From the NCBI RefSeq assembly GCF_000724625.1, contig NZ_CP007139.1:1922001-1986000 (forward strand): DNA of 64,000 nucleotides, read 5' to 3'. Source of the stretch: Fimbriimonas ginsengisoli Gsoil 348. GTDB taxonomy: Bacteria; Armatimonadota; Fimbriimonadia; Fimbriimonadales; Fimbriimonadaceae. The position numbers and the translations under genes were made by a program. The notes under the pieces were generated by a model, which was not told the origin of the DNA, did no database searches, and saw only the letters and a program-made list of their open reading frames with translations. Of the stretch, positions 1 to 8,761 are shown piece by piece; within the stretch, counting starts at the first letter, position 1; each line of letters starts with the position of its first letter.

Positions 1-423
1 TTGGGTTTGGACGTGGTGAGCCAGAAGCGCATACGGGAGTTTTTAAAACAGCTTCACCAGGAGGAAGGCGGTACTTTCTTACTGACAAGCCACTACATGC
101 AGGATGTGCAGGAGCTCTGCGACCGGGTGGTGGTGATCGATCACGGCTCGGTGGTGTACGAGGGGACTTTGGAGGATTTGAGCGAGAGGTTTTCGGATTC
201 GCGGCGGATTCGGCTCGCTTTTTCGACCCCAGTTCAGGAGATGGATCTTGTCCGGTTCGGGCGGGTGGTGGAGCGCTCGGAGGAAGGGGCGGTCGTGGAG
301 GTCCCCCGCGCGGAGACGGCGCGCGCCACGGCGGGGTTGCTAGAGTCGCTTCCGGTAAGCGACTTGTCGATCGAATCGGTGGATATCGAAGAAGTCATCC
401 GCGATCTTTTCGAGCGGAAGTGA
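1..423 (+). CDS. ABC transporter ATP-binding protein, C-terminal part
   Basis: This is the 3' end of an ATPase subunit of an ABC-2 type exporter; the 5' part lies outside the window. The reading frame is open from the first base and begins at the D-loop (LGLD), so the Walker A, signature and Walker B motifs are missing only because of the window edge. The H-loop histidine is visible in LLTSHYM near residue 31, followed by the usual CDRVVVIDHGSVVYEG stretch. The last 80 residues form the C-terminal extension typical of drug or lipid exporters of this class. The partner permease is presumably upstream or elsewhere. The substrate cannot be named. Confidence 0.85.
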   Translation: MGLDVVSQKRIREFLKQLHQEEGGTFLLTSHYMQDVQELCDRVVVIDHGSVVYEGTLEDLSERFSDSRRIRLAFSTPVQEMDLVRFGRVVERSEEGAVVEVPRAETARATAGLLESLPVSDLSIESVDIEEVIRDLFERK

Positions 424-433
424 CTTCGCAAGT

Positions 434-449
434 TGTTCCACGTGAAACA
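434..449. promoter_or_regulatory. Candidate parS site (ParB binding)
   Basis: The 16-mer TGTTCCACGTGAAACA matches the Bacillus parS consensus TGTTNCACGTGAAACA at every defined position. It is intergenic, 11 bases after the stop of the ABC ATPase. ParB-CTP clamps load at such sites, which usually lie near the replication origin; recF and dciA about 6 kb away fit an origin-proximal place. No parA or parB gene is in the window. Confidence 0.7.
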
Positions 450-491
450 GTTGACGTAACTGGAGGTCATCGTGAGATTCACAGCTTTAGG

Positions 492-561
492 TTGCCCGTA
501 GCCCGGGGATTTATCCCCGGAGGAACCTAGAACCGCGGCTAAAGCTACGGGCTACGGGCAA
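492..561. repeat. REP-type palindromic element
   Basis: A 70-base structured repeat. The outer arms (492-504 and 549-561) are perfect inverted repeats of TTGCCCGTAGCCC. Inside lies a second hairpin, CCGGGGA-TTTA-TCCCCGG (503-520). Each arm carries a GTAG tetranucleotide next to a GC-rich palindrome, the layout of REP sequences. The rest of 562-765 shows no convincing gene. Confidence 0.6.
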
Positions 562-765
562 ACCACACAAAGCAAATTTCCGAGTTTGAATGAGGCTGGC
601 GGGGCTTACGAGGCCGTGGTTATTGGAGCTGATAGTTCCGTTTATTCGTGGCAGCTCGAACACTGAGAGTCGGCTCGGAACCTGAGCAGCAAACGGGCAG
701 TGGGGGGCAGCCTCGGAGGTCACGCTCTAGCAAGTCATTCCAGGCAAGGGATCGGATCGTCGAAA

Positions 766-921
766 TTAGGGAGGATTTCCACTAACCCTTTCCTGGCCGG
801 CCGCGATCGGCGTGTCTTCTACCACCACTCTGACTCCCTGTCCCGGTTCCACATCCGGGATGTCGACGTGGACCATGCCGTCTTGACCGACTTGGGTTTC
901 GACCTCGATCCGATAGCTCAT
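766..921 (-). CDS. Small antitoxin-like protein
   Basis: A 51-residue ORF starting MSYRIEVETQV. The beta-strand pattern ending in PDVEPGQGVRVVVED resembles the N-terminal half of short antitoxin-like proteins of the DUF104 sort, which often precede a toxin gene; no toxin ORF follows here. I chose the ATG at 921 because a TATACT box (928-933) sits exactly six bases before it, the layout of a leaderless transcript. A longer frame up to 972 would run into the valS promoter. It could be an orphan or truncated antitoxin, or spurious. Confidence 0.4.
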   Translation of the reverse strand: MSYRIEVETQVGQDGMVHVDIPDVEPGQGVRVVVEDTPIAAGQERVSGNPP

Positions 922-993
922 ACCTATAGTATAAGACGCCTCGTGTACAATCTCTGAACCAGTCCGCGACATGGACCGGTGAAGGAGACAGTA

Positions 994-3600
994 ATGGACT
1001 TGAGCAATATGCCGACGCGCTATGACGCGTCATCGACCGAAGCCAAGTGGTATGAGCGCTGGGAGGCCGCGGGCCTTTTTCAGCCCGATCCGGATTCCTC
1101 GAAGCCGGTCTACACGATCACAATTCCCCCGCCGAACATCACCGGTTCGCTGCATATGGGGCACGCTCTGTGTTATCCGCTGCAGGACCTGCTGGGGCGA
1201 TACCGTCGCATGCGCGGCGACAGCGTCCTCATCTTGCCGGGACAGGATCATGCGGGCATCGCGACCCAGTCGGTGGTCGACAAGCAACTGAGGAAAGAAG
1301 GTTCGAGCGCCGCCCACATCGGACGCGAGAAGTTCGTGGAGCGCGTTTGGGAGTGGCGGAAGGAGTCGGGCGACACCATTCTCAACCAGTTCCGGGCTCT
1401 CGGGTGCGCGTTCGACTGGAGCCGTTCGCGCTTCACCCTCGATCCGGCCTATCACGACGCCGTGCTCAAGGTGTTTGTCGACTGGTTTGAGCGGGGTCTC
1501 ATTTTCCGAGGCAAGCGCGTTGTGAACTGGGATCCGAAGCTCAAGACCTCGGTTTCCGACATCGAAACCGAACGCCAGGTGATCCGAGGGAAGCTGTACC
1601 ACGTCCGCTATCCGTTCGCGGACGGCAGCGGCCACGTGGTCATCGCAACGACGCGCCCGGAGACGATGCTGGCCGACGTGGCGGTGGCGGTGCATCCCAG
1701 CGATAAGCGATATGAGGGGCTCGTGGGCAAAACGTTGATCCTTCCGTTGGTGAATCGCGAGATTCCACTGGTGGCGGATATGTATCCCGACCCCGCCTTC
1801 GGAACCGGAGCGGTGAAGATCACGCCGGCCCACGACGCCAACGACTACCAGGTTGGCGTACGACACAACCTGCCGATGCCGGTCATCCTCGATGAGACGG
1901 CGCACATCTCCATGGAAGGTCCGTACTTCGGGATGGACCGAAACGAGGCGCGTAAGGCGATCGTGGCCGACCTCGAGGCGGGCGGCTTCCTGGAGAAAAT
2001 CGACGATCATGAGATCGCCGTCGTGATTTCGGATCGCTCTAAGGAAGTGATCGAACCGCTCCTGTCCGAGCAGTGGTTCTGCGATCAGCCGAAGCTGGCG
2101 GAGCCGGTGATCGACGCCGTGAAGCGGGGCGAAGTGAAATTCCACCCCGAGCGGTACGAGGCGATCTTCCTCGCCTGGATGGAAAACATTCGCGAGTGGT
2201 GCATCTCGCGGCAGCTCTGGTGGGGGCACCGAATCCCGGTTTGGTACACCGCGGAAGGGGAAGCGTTTGCCGGCCTTAACCAAGAAGATGCCCAGCGAAA
2301 GGCGGGCGACAAGCCGCTCGTGCGGCAGGACGACGATGTGCTCGACACCTGGTTCTCGTCCGGCCTATGGCCGTTCGCGACGCTTGGTTGGCCAGAGAAC
2401 ACGGCGGATCTGAAACGGTTCTATCCCACCAGCACGCTGGTGACCGACCGCAACATCATTAACCTGTGGGTGGCCCGCATGATGATGATGGGGTACGACC
2501 TGACCGGCGAGAAGCCGTTTAGCGACGTCGTGATCTACGCCACCGTTCTCCGGGAAGACGGCCGGCGGATGAGCAAGTCTCTCGGAACCGGAATCGACCC
2601 GATGGAGATCATCAACACGCTCGGGGCGGACGCCCTGCGATACACGTTGCTGAGCCAGACCGGCGAGAACCAGGACTTACGATATTCCGAGCGCAAGACG
2701 GAAGAAGCGCGTAACTTCGCCAATAAGATCTGGAATGCCACGCGGTTTGTCCTAATGAACGTCGACCAGACGCCTCAGGAGCCCTCCAACCTGGAGCCAG
2801 TAGACCAGTGGCTGCTGTCTCGCTTGAGCCAGACCGAAGCCGAAGTGCGGGCCGCGTACGATGGCTACGACGAACAAGGGGCATGCCAGGCGCTTTATCG
2901 CTTCTTCTGGGGGGACGTTTGCGACTGGTATATCGAAGTCAGCAAGCCGCGCCTGAACGACGAGACGCAAAGGCAGACCCCGCAATGGGTGCTGCTACAG
3001 GCGTTCGACGCGTTCCTCAAGATGCTGCATCCGGTGATGCCGCACCTGACGGAGGAGCTGTACTCTCACCTGCCGATCGGTGATAAGGCGCCATTCCTCA
3101 TGTCGGCTCCGTGGCCGGTCTTGCCGGATTCGTTCCGGCAACCGGAGGCGGAAGCGACGATCGAGCGGGTGTTCGAGGCGACTCGCACTTTACGCGCCCT
3201 TCGGGCGGGGCTCGACCTTGCGGCAATGAAGCCGGTCCCGGTGGCTTATTACGAGGGGGATCTCGGCGGCGCCGAGCAGGTCTTGGCTTCACAGGCGTGG
3301 GTCGAGGAGCTGCGACGTGGACGGCCGCCGGAGGGCGAGCGCTTCGTCTCCGCCGCCGCCGCGGGAATCGACGTCCACTTGCCGATCACCGGCTTGGTGG
3401 ACGTGGAGAAGCTGCTCGGGACGATCGACCGAGAGGTCGCGAAGCGAGAGGCGGAGGTAACGAAGCTGGAAGCGCAACTCCTGAACCCGCAGTTCATCGA
3501 GCGAGCCAAGCCGGAGGCGATCGAGAAGCTTCGGGCTAACTTGGACGAACATCAAGCCGCCCTTGCGCGCCTGCGCGAGCGTCGAGCCCTCTTTGCTTAG
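994..3600 (+). CDS. valS: Valine--tRNA ligase
   Basis: Class I aminoacyl-tRNA synthetase that charges tRNA-Val in the cytoplasm and edits mischarged threonine. The HIGH motif appears as HMGH in PPPNITGSLHMGHA near residue 50, and the KMSKS loop as RRMSKS near residue 521. The CP1 editing insertion lies between (TTRPETMLADVAVAV). A C-terminal coiled coil (DREVAKREAEVTKLEAQL) is the tRNA-binding arm typical of ValRS. Length 868 residues is normal. The frame is open from a GTG at 979, but GAAGGAG at 981-987 is a clear ribosome site for the ATG at 994. A possible -10 box TACAAT lies at 946-951. Confidence 0.97.
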   Translation: MDLSNMPTRYDASSTEAKWYERWEAAGLFQPDPDSSKPVYTITIPPPNITGSLHMGHALCYPLQDLLGRYRRMRGDSVLILPGQDHAGIATQSVVDKQLRKEGSSAAHIGREKFVERVWEWRKESGDTILNQFRALGCAFDWSRSRFTLDPAYHDAVLKVFVDWFERGLIFRGKRVVNWDPKLKTSVSDIETERQVIRGKLYHVRYPFADGSGHVVIATTRPETMLADVAVAVHPSDKRYEGLVGKTLILPLVNREIPLVADMYPDPAFGTGAVKITPAHDANDYQVGVRHNLPMPVILDETAHISMEGPYFGMDRNEARKAIVADLEAGGFLEKIDDHEIAVVISDRSKEVIEPLLSEQWFCDQPKLAEPVIDAVKRGEVKFHPERYEAIFLAWMENIREWCISRQLWWGHRIPVWYTAEGEAFAGLNQEDAQRKAGDKPLVRQDDDVLDTWFSSGLWPFATLGWPENTADLKRFYPTSTLVTDRNIINLWVARMMMMGYDLTGEKPFSDVVIYATVLREDGRRMSKSLGTGIDPMEIINTLGADALRYTLLSQTGENQDLRYSERKTEEARNFANKIWNATRFVLMNVDQTPQEPSNLEPVDQWLLSRLSQTEAEVRAAYDGYDEQGACQALYRFFWGDVCDWYIEVSKPRLNDETQRQTPQWVLLQAFDAFLKMLHPVMPHLTEELYSHLPIGDKAPFLMSAPWPVLPDSFRQPEAEATIERVFEATRTLRALRAGLDLAAMKPVPVAYYEGDLGGAEQVLASQAWVEELRRGRPPEGERFVSAAAAGIDVHLPITGLVDVEKLLGTIDREVAKREAEVTKLEAQLLNPQFIERAKPEAIEKLRANLDEHQAALARLRERRALFA

Positions 3601-3620
3601 TCGGCTGCCCCCAACGCCGA

Positions 3621-3650
3621 GGTGAATCCTTGCGATCGCAAAGATTCACC
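3621..3650. terminator. 30-bp palindrome, probable bidirectional terminator
   Basis: A nearly perfect 30-base palindrome with only one non-pairing position per arm, centred on TGCGATCGCA. It lies between the convergent valS and comEC genes and is followed by a T-rich stretch. A role as terminator for both strands is inferred from position. The remaining 3651-3914 holds one REP unit and no supported gene. Confidence 0.55.
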
Positions 3651-3775
3651 CTTTGTGTGTCATACATGTTATGTATATATCACTTGTAGTGCTCGAAGCG
3701 GTTCTTTCACACTCTAAGTGAGGAAGCCAGGAGGCTCTTCGACCGCCTTCGGAGTTAGGATGCGTGGGCGTTTTA

Positions 3776-3801
3776 TCCCCGGGTCTTCGACCCGCGGCTA
3801 C
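3776..3801 (-). repeat. REP unit with GTAG head
   Basis: On the minus strand the unit reads GTAG, then CCGCGGGTC-GAA-GACCCGGGG, that is a GTAG tetranucleotide followed by a GC-rich hairpin. This is the same architecture as the element at 492-561 and the repeats flanking the transposase at 60472-61233. It is a single unit in the valS/comEC intergenic region. Confidence 0.5.
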
Positions 3802-3914
3802 GTTCTTAGTGATCTCTATCGGGGTCGGGCCTAGGTGTACGCCTCGTACAGGGGCGAGCCGCCCGTGCCACTTTAGCTTAACGCCGGTGCGGCCATATGT
3901 GTGACGCCAAAGCC

Positions 3915-4745
3915 TCAGGGGACTCGCACAAGTTCCTCGCCCCGCCACTCGAAGCTGATGTCGCCCTCCCGGTCGGTGCGGGCGATTTGGGCGCCGGCGG
4001 CGGTGATTCTTTCGAGGGTGTCGCTGTGGGGGTGGCCGTAGGAGTTGTCTCGGCCGCAGCTTACGACAACCCACTTCGGGTGCACCGTGTGCAGCCAGGT
4101 GGTCCCGGAGGCGGTATGGCTACCATGGTGGCCGGCCTTCATCACCTGGGCGCTCCAGTCGCCGATCGTCGACTCGCGGGTTTCCACCGGCTCCGGCGCG
4201 TCGCCGGATAGAACAGCCTCCGCCGGGCCAGAGCCGATCCGGACGAACATGGAACCGTCGTTCGCCTCGGCTCCCCGGGGCGGGCAGGAGAGGCGAAGAG
4301 TTAGGGTCCCAAGCCTTCCCATCGATTCCGGCCCGAGCCAGGTGATCCTGCTGGCCGGCATTCCCCAGGTTTGGAGGCGCTTTTCCATCTCGGGGTCGCG
4401 TCGAAACACGGCGGACATCGCGACGGTGGCATCGGGAAAGCGGCGAAGCAGTGCCGGCGTTCCGCCGACGTGGTCCATATCGGGATGGGAAAGAAGAATA
4501 AGGTCGACTCGATGAACTCCCAGCTCCCGCAGTTTGGGCAGCACGATCCGCTCGCCGGCGTCGAAGTGAGGAGTTACCGGCCCGGCGTCGACTAAGATGG
4601 TGCGCCCCGAAGCCTGCATGACCGCGCAGTCGCCCTGGCCCACGGAGAGGAACGTGATGCGGGTTGGCTCCGGGGAAATCCATCCCAAGCAGAAGCCCGC
4701 GACGATGCAGGTCGACGCGCCAAGCGACCACTTAAGGGTGGACAA
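3915..4745 (-). CDS. ComEC-type metallo-beta-lactamase domain protein (split ComEC, C-terminal part)
   Basis: Corresponds to the C-terminal metallo-hydrolase domain of the ComEC/Rec2 DNA uptake channel, thought to degrade or process the non-transported strand. It has its own N-terminal membrane segment (residues 8-25), then the family signature FLSVGQGDCA, the metal motif SHPDMDHVGG and KAGHHGSHTAS. In most bacteria this domain is fused to the channel; here it starts at a TTG inside the end of the channel gene (14-base overlap). A GGAGG seven bases before the TTG shows independent initiation with translational coupling rather than a frameshift error. Last gene of the recF operon. Confidence 0.85.
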   Translation of the reverse strand: MSTLKWSLGASTCIVAGFCLGWISPEPTRITFLSVGQGDCAVMQASGRTILVDAGPVTPHFDAGERIVLPKLRELGVHRVDLILLSHPDMDHVGGTPALLRRFPDATVAMSAVFRRDPEMEKRLQTWGMPASRITWLGPESMGRLGTLTLRLSCPPRGAEANDGSMFVRIGSGPAEAVLSGDAPEPVETRESTIGDWSAQVMKAGHHGSHTASGTTWLHTVHPKWVVVSCGRDNSYGHPHSDTLERITAAGAQIARTDREGDISFEWRGEELVRVP

Positions 4746-6081
4746 TTCGTTGCCTCCAGGTCAGAAGGAGCAGGCCGTAGAACAAGGGGAGCAGATAGGC
4801 GGAAAAACCAGGCACTTCGAAGTACCAACCTGGCCCGGAAAGGTGTTCCACGAGCCACAAAACCGCGCCGGACATGGGTCCGGTCACGCAGGACAAGATG
4901 CCGACCCCGAGCGCGGGGAGAATCCAGCCAAGGATCTGGGCCAAGAAGGCGGAGATTACGGCGACGGAAACCGGGAGGGCGACGAGCAGGTTTGCCGGTA
5001 ATGCCGACAAGGAAACACCGCCAAAGTGATACGCAACCAGGGGCGTACTGGCCAGGAACGCCACCCACGAAACCCAAAGCGCCTCCTCCAGCTTCTCCCG
5101 CGCGAGGTGTCGCTTCGGCCGGCGATGAAGAAACAGCGCCATCGCGCCGACCGTCACGAACGAGAGCTGAAACCCCGGATCGTAAACCTGCCGCGGCTGC
5201 CAGAGCAGATAGATCACCCCCGCGAAAGCGAGCGCCGAAAGGGCGTCCCGTTCTCGGCGAAACAAGTAAGCCGATAATCCGACAATGGACATCAACACCG
5301 CTCGTACCACGGGTGGACTAAGGCCGGTGGCGCCAGCATACATCGTCAGCAGGAGCCCGACCAGGAGAACCTGGGCGCCCCGAGGAATGGGAAGGAGCGA
5401 GAGCAGGCCCATGAGTGATGCGGCGATTAGGAAGACGTGCAAACCGGACGCCGAAACGACATGGATCGTGCCGGTTTGCCGAAGCCGGTCCGTCGTCTTC
5501 GGATCAAGCTCGCCGTTCAGGTCAAAGCAGAGGGCCTGGGTAAGGGCGGCAGATTCTGGGGGAAGCCATTTCGCCGTAAGATCCGAGAAGGAGTGTCGCC
5601 AACTTGCGGCGTACTGCCACAGCCGGGGACCCGGCTCCAAGAGGTGGGCTTCCCGAACCTGCAACCGGCCAGTGACTCCGTGGAGAAGGAGGAATCGCTC
5701 GCTCCCCTCCCGGAGAGGAAGGCCGACCCCATCGACCTCGATACGGTCGCCTAAACCTACCGTGGGACAATCGGCCAATGTCGCCCGCCACGTGCGACCT
5801 GCTAGCTCCATGTTCACCGTGGTTCCATATTCGCCTACTTTCGGAATACCGACGACGGTTGCGGATCCGTGAACCGGCATACGCTCGAAAATAGAATTCA
5901 AGTCAGGAGGGGCCAGGATCAGGCCAAAGATTAATCCGATTCCTAACCAAATCCTGGCGTTTTTCGACTCTGCCCACGCCAAAAAAACGAGCGAAAAGAG
6001 CAAGTTTATCGGATGGGCAAGGGCGGTAAGACCAACCACCAGGCCCGCCCCAAGGACGAGCAGAGGACGGCGGCCCAGCAT
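4732..6081 (-). CDS. comEC: ComEC/Rec2 competence channel, N-terminal and membrane part
   Basis: Inner-membrane channel for uptake of single-stranded DNA during natural transformation. N-terminal membrane segments are followed by a DUF4131/OB-fold region (about residues 75-160), then the Competence domain with the hallmark IHVVSASGLHVFL, and a run of further membrane helices to the end. The frame is open further upstream (to 6228), but that part overlaps the preceding DUF721 gene and is not ComEC-like; the ATG at 6081 precedes LGRRPLLVLGAG, the first membrane helix. A GTG at 6090 is an alternative. The metallo-hydrolase domain is encoded by the overlapping next gene. Confidence 0.85.
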   Translation of the reverse strand: MLGRRPLLVLGAGLVVGLTALAHPINLLFSLVFLAWAESKNARIWLGIGLIFGLILAPPDLNSIFERMPVHGSATVVGIPKVGEYGTTVNMELAGRTWRATLADCPTVGLGDRIEVDGVGLPLREGSERFLLLHGVTGRLQVREAHLLEPGPRLWQYAASWRHSFSDLTAKWLPPESAALTQALCFDLNGELDPKTTDRLRQTGTIHVVSASGLHVFLIAASLMGLLSLLPIPRGAQVLLVGLLLTMYAGATGLSPPVVRAVLMSIVGLSAYLFRRERDALSALAFAGVIYLLWQPRQVYDPGFQLSFVTVGAMALFLHRRPKRHLAREKLEEALWVSWVAFLASTPLVAYHFGGVSLSALPANLLVALPVSVAVISAFLAQILGWILPALGVGILSCVTGPMSGAVLWLVEHLSGPGWYFEVPGFSAYLLPLFYGLLLLTWRQRIVHP

Positions 6082-6115
6082 GTCGCGCACAGCCGTAACA
6101 TAATAACGCGATCGT

Positions 6116-6526
6116 TTACGATCGGTCCCGCATTTGCCGAAGGCGGCGCTCCGCGATGTCGCGGATCGAGAGCTCGGTGTCTTTAGGCAATTCCTCACCG
6201 GTTTCCGCGGGGGGGATTTCCGTCTCAAAGGCAGGTGGCAGCGGACGAACGCCGAACCTCACATCCAGGAACAGGGCGGGGTCGCCGGCGCGCTCCCGGA
6301 GGCGTTGGAGGATCGTATCTTTCCGCATCCGCAGCTCCTGCGCCCAAGCGGATCCGGATACGGCAACCCATACGGTCCCTTGTCCATATCGATCGGGATA
6401 GGAGCGCGAGGCGAGCGCTTCTCCAACGACGTCCGGCCACTCGCGAAGGATCTTTTGCGCCCGGGCGGTGCGCAACACTTCGTCACGTCCGATCGCTTTT
6501 GGAAGGGCCTGGGCGGCACGCCTCAT
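6116..6526 (-). CDS. DUF721/DciA family protein
   Basis: 136 residues. The N-terminal 85 residues (REWPDVVGEALASRSYP, then VWVAVSGSAWAQELRMRK) match the DUF721/DciA domain, which in many bacteria loads the replicative helicase DnaB. A short charged C-terminal tail follows. Its start overlaps the stop of recF by four bases (ATGA), and it sits between recF and comEC; the recF-DUF721 pairing is common near replication origins. A helicase-loader role is by family, not shown here. Confidence 0.85.
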   Translation of the reverse strand: MRRAAQALPKAIGRDEVLRTARAQKILREWPDVVGEALASRSYPDRYGQGTVWVAVSGSAWAQELRMRKDTILQRLRERAGDPALFLDVRFGVRPLPPAFETEIPPAETGEELPKDTELSIRDIAERRLRQMRDRS

Positions 6527-7662
6527 AACGGATTTACCGTACCTGAGACCACCTCGAACACCCGGGCCTGCTCCAAAATGCGTGCACCCGCAGAGTCCGC
6601 CTCGGTGCAGGTCAGCACCGCCTGTCCAGCATTTTCCAGGACGACTTCGACCAAAAGCGCGCGACGGCGCTCGTCGAGGTCGGAAAGAATGTCGTCGAGA
6701 AGCAATAAAGGGGGAACTCCCAATTCCTGCCGAGCCACTTCCAACGTGGCGATCTTCACTGCGATCACCGACGTGCGCTGCTGCCCCTGCGAGCCGTACA
6801 GGCGTCCTTCACGCCCCTCGATCTCGACGGTCATATCGTCCCGGTGCGGGCCGCAGCTGGTGCCTCCTCGGGCAACGTCGGCCATTCTGGTGGCGGCCAG
6901 CGCGTCGGCAAGGGCGTTTGAGTCCGCGGTTTCGTCCTTGGCGGCGTATGCGACGCGGATTTTCTCCCCGGATCCCATCCGAGCATGAGTCGTCTCGGTC
7001 GTCGGAGCAAGGCGGTCGACGAAGTTTCGGCGATAAACGCGCAAGGCAGCTCCGTGTTCGGCCAACTGGGCCTCCCAAGGCTCGTACAGGGCCGCCGGCA
7101 CCGCATTCTCTCTGGCATCCCGCAACAAGGCGTTCCGCTGCTCTAAGGCGCGTTTGTACAGCGTTAAATGCCTGAGGTAGCCGGGGTAGAGGCTGCTCAG
7201 CTCCAGATCAAGGAAGAGGCGACGGTCGGTCGGCTCGCCGCGGACGATCGCCATGTCTTCCGATCCGATCGAAACACACGGAAGCCGGCCGATAAGGTCG
7301 GCCGCTCTCGGGAGATTTAGTCCATTGAGGCTGGCTCGCTTTCGAACCCCTCGCTCCAACGTGATTGCGAGGCGAGACCGTCCTTCGAGCATCTCGGCGG
7401 CCACAATCGCGCGGGATCGCCCGTCGTACACTGCTTCCGCATCTCGCTGCCCTCTCAATAAGCGCGTGGTAGCGAGGAGGTACAGCGCCTCGAGGAAGTT
7501 CGTCTTTCCCTGGGCATTTCGTCCAGCCAAGACATTGAAGCCCGGAGAAAGGGATAACTGTAAGTGGTCGTAATTCCGAAATCCATCCAGGATCACCTCG
7601 GCGACCCCAAGCTCGCGGATGCGAGTTTCCCCCGCCTTCTGTATGGAATCCGCTTCTAGCAT
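6523..7662 (-). CDS. recF: DNA replication and repair protein RecF
   Basis: SMC-like ATPase that acts with RecO and RecR to load RecA at single-strand gaps. The Walker A motif GRNAQGKTN lies near residue 47, the signature-like stretch YGSQGQQRTSVIA near residue 285 and the Walker B region PPLLLLDDILSDLDERRR near residue 315. 379 residues is normal. The start is the ATG at 7662, after an extra 20 residues before the usual RecF N-terminus; no strong Shine-Dalgarno is visible. First gene of the leftward operon recF-DUF721-comEC. Confidence 0.95.
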   Translation of the reverse strand: MLEADSIQKAGETRIRELGVAEVILDGFRNYDHLQLSLSPGFNVLAGRNAQGKTNFLEALYLLATTRLLRGQRDAEAVYDGRSRAIVAAEMLEGRSRLAITLERGVRKRASLNGLNLPRAADLIGRLPCVSIGSEDMAIVRGEPTDRRLFLDLELSSLYPGYLRHLTLYKRALEQRNALLRDARENAVPAALYEPWEAQLAEHGAALRVYRRNFVDRLAPTTETTHARMGSGEKIRVAYAAKDETADSNALADALAATRMADVARGGTSCGPHRDDMTVEIEGREGRLYGSQGQQRTSVIAVKIATLEVARQELGVPPLLLLDDILSDLDERRRALLVEVVLENAGQAVLTCTEADSAGARILEQARVFEVVSGTVNPL

Positions 7663-7950
7663 TTAATCTTGTTGTTATCCTTATAGGAAGCTGTTTTGGG
7701 GAAAACATCTGGCGCGGGTTCAAGAGAAAGCGCTGACTGCGCCACTTTTAGATTCAAACGGGGCGAAAACCTACACAAACCCTAAGTGGAAAACTGAGTG
7801 GATAACCGGCCCAATGTTTAAGTTCTTAACGTGCGTTCTCCCCACGCTTCAGATCTTCCACACCTTTCCCCATGTCGTCCACGTTCACTTTTCGCCGAAC
7901 GGGGATTTCGGCCTACCGGTTTCTACCGCCTAAATTGTGACAGGCCGCGG
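7663..7950. other. recF upstream region with DnaA-box-like sequences
   Basis: 288 bases without a gene, AT-richer than the surroundings. On the minus strand TTATCCACT (7797-7805) matches the DnaA box TTATCCACA at 8 of 9 positions. TTATCCTTA (7675-7683), TTTTCCACT on the minus strand near 7785 and TCTTCCACA near 7854 match at 7 of 9. It also must hold the recF promoter. A weak origin candidate only; dnaA and dnaN are not beside it. Confidence 0.3.
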
Positions 7951-8703
7951 CTACAGCAACCCGTGCTGGCGGCCGTACTTCATGACCGTCGCCTCGGCAA
8001 GGTAGAGCGGATGGACGTCGGGGATGGCGGGCACTCTCCTACGCTCGGCGAGGGGGCGCCAAACCTCCTCTATTAGCTTGTTCTGGGTGGCGGTCGACAG
8101 CTCGGGGAAGCGGTCGCAGAACCGCTTGAGCGCGTCGTACTCCTGCGGGGTCATGCCGGGCAGGTCGCCGATTTGGGGTTCCCAAGGATGGATTCCGACG
8201 ACGTGAGGGGCCGCCGCGAAAATCGCATGGGGCCGCCGCTCGTAGCAGACGACGGTGCCCGCGATCTGATCGCCGATCCGCTGCGAGCGGGGATTGGTGA
8301 ACATCGCGATCAAACCGAGGAAATACGGTCCTGGAATCATGTCCGCGGGCCGCATCAGGTTCCGTCCCACGGCCGCCACGAACGTGATCGGCGTACCGTC
8401 CGCCATTCTCACCCGAATGCCGGCAAATCGCTTCCCCAGGGTCTGACCGTTCCACAAGCCCTCGAATAAGATGAAGTATAGGAACGGAAACGCCCCCAAA
8501 ACCGCGAAGACAACGCCGACGGCCAGACCTTGGTCGATATTGGAAAGCAGTAAGCCGATCCCAATTCCGAGCCCGGACATGCCGGCAACGCAGAGCATGA
8601 GGTCCACCACGTGGGCGCCTACCCGGCTGCCAAGACCGGCTAACCGATACGTCAAGATCGTCTTCTCCGGCGTCAGAATCGCGAGATCTTGATCCACAGC
8701 CAT
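7951..8703 (-). CDS. RDD family membrane protein
   Basis: 250 residues. The RDD domain covers about residues 15-155: LAGLGSRVGAHVVDLML, membrane helices at about 32-55 and 60-85, then GQTLGKRFAGIRV and the closing RIGDQIAGTVV. A soluble tail of about 95 residues follows. RDD proteins are small inner-membrane proteins of mostly unknown function, sometimes linked to ion transport. It is divergent from the DUF58 gene at 8762, and RDD and DUF58 genes often occur together. GGAG eight bases before the ATG supports the start. Confidence 0.85.
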   Translation of the reverse strand: MAVDQDLAILTPEKTILTYRLAGLGSRVGAHVVDLMLCVAGMSGLGIGIGLLLSNIDQGLAVGVVFAVLGAFPFLYFILFEGLWNGQTLGKRFAGIRVRMADGTPITFVAAVGRNLMRPADMIPGPYFLGLIAMFTNPRSQRIGDQIAGTVVCYERRPHAIFAAAPHVVGIHPWEPQIGDLPGMTPQEYDALKRFCDRFPELSTATQNKLIEEVWRPLAERRRVPAIPDVHPLYLAEATVMKYGRQHGLL

Positions 8704-8761
8704 TTATAGCACTCCGCGCGCATGAGGTTTGATCTTCCGTACGCTAAGATAGGTCCGGTCG

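Noticed and set aside
1030-2283. 417-residue ORF antisense to valS
   Set aside because: Shadow of valS; His/Arg-rich composition with no domain.
4732-4745. Programmed +1 frameshift CCT-TAA-G joining the two comEC parts
   Set aside because: GGAGG with correct spacing to the TTG start explains the second gene as an ordinary coupled start; no stimulatory element next to the slip site was seen.
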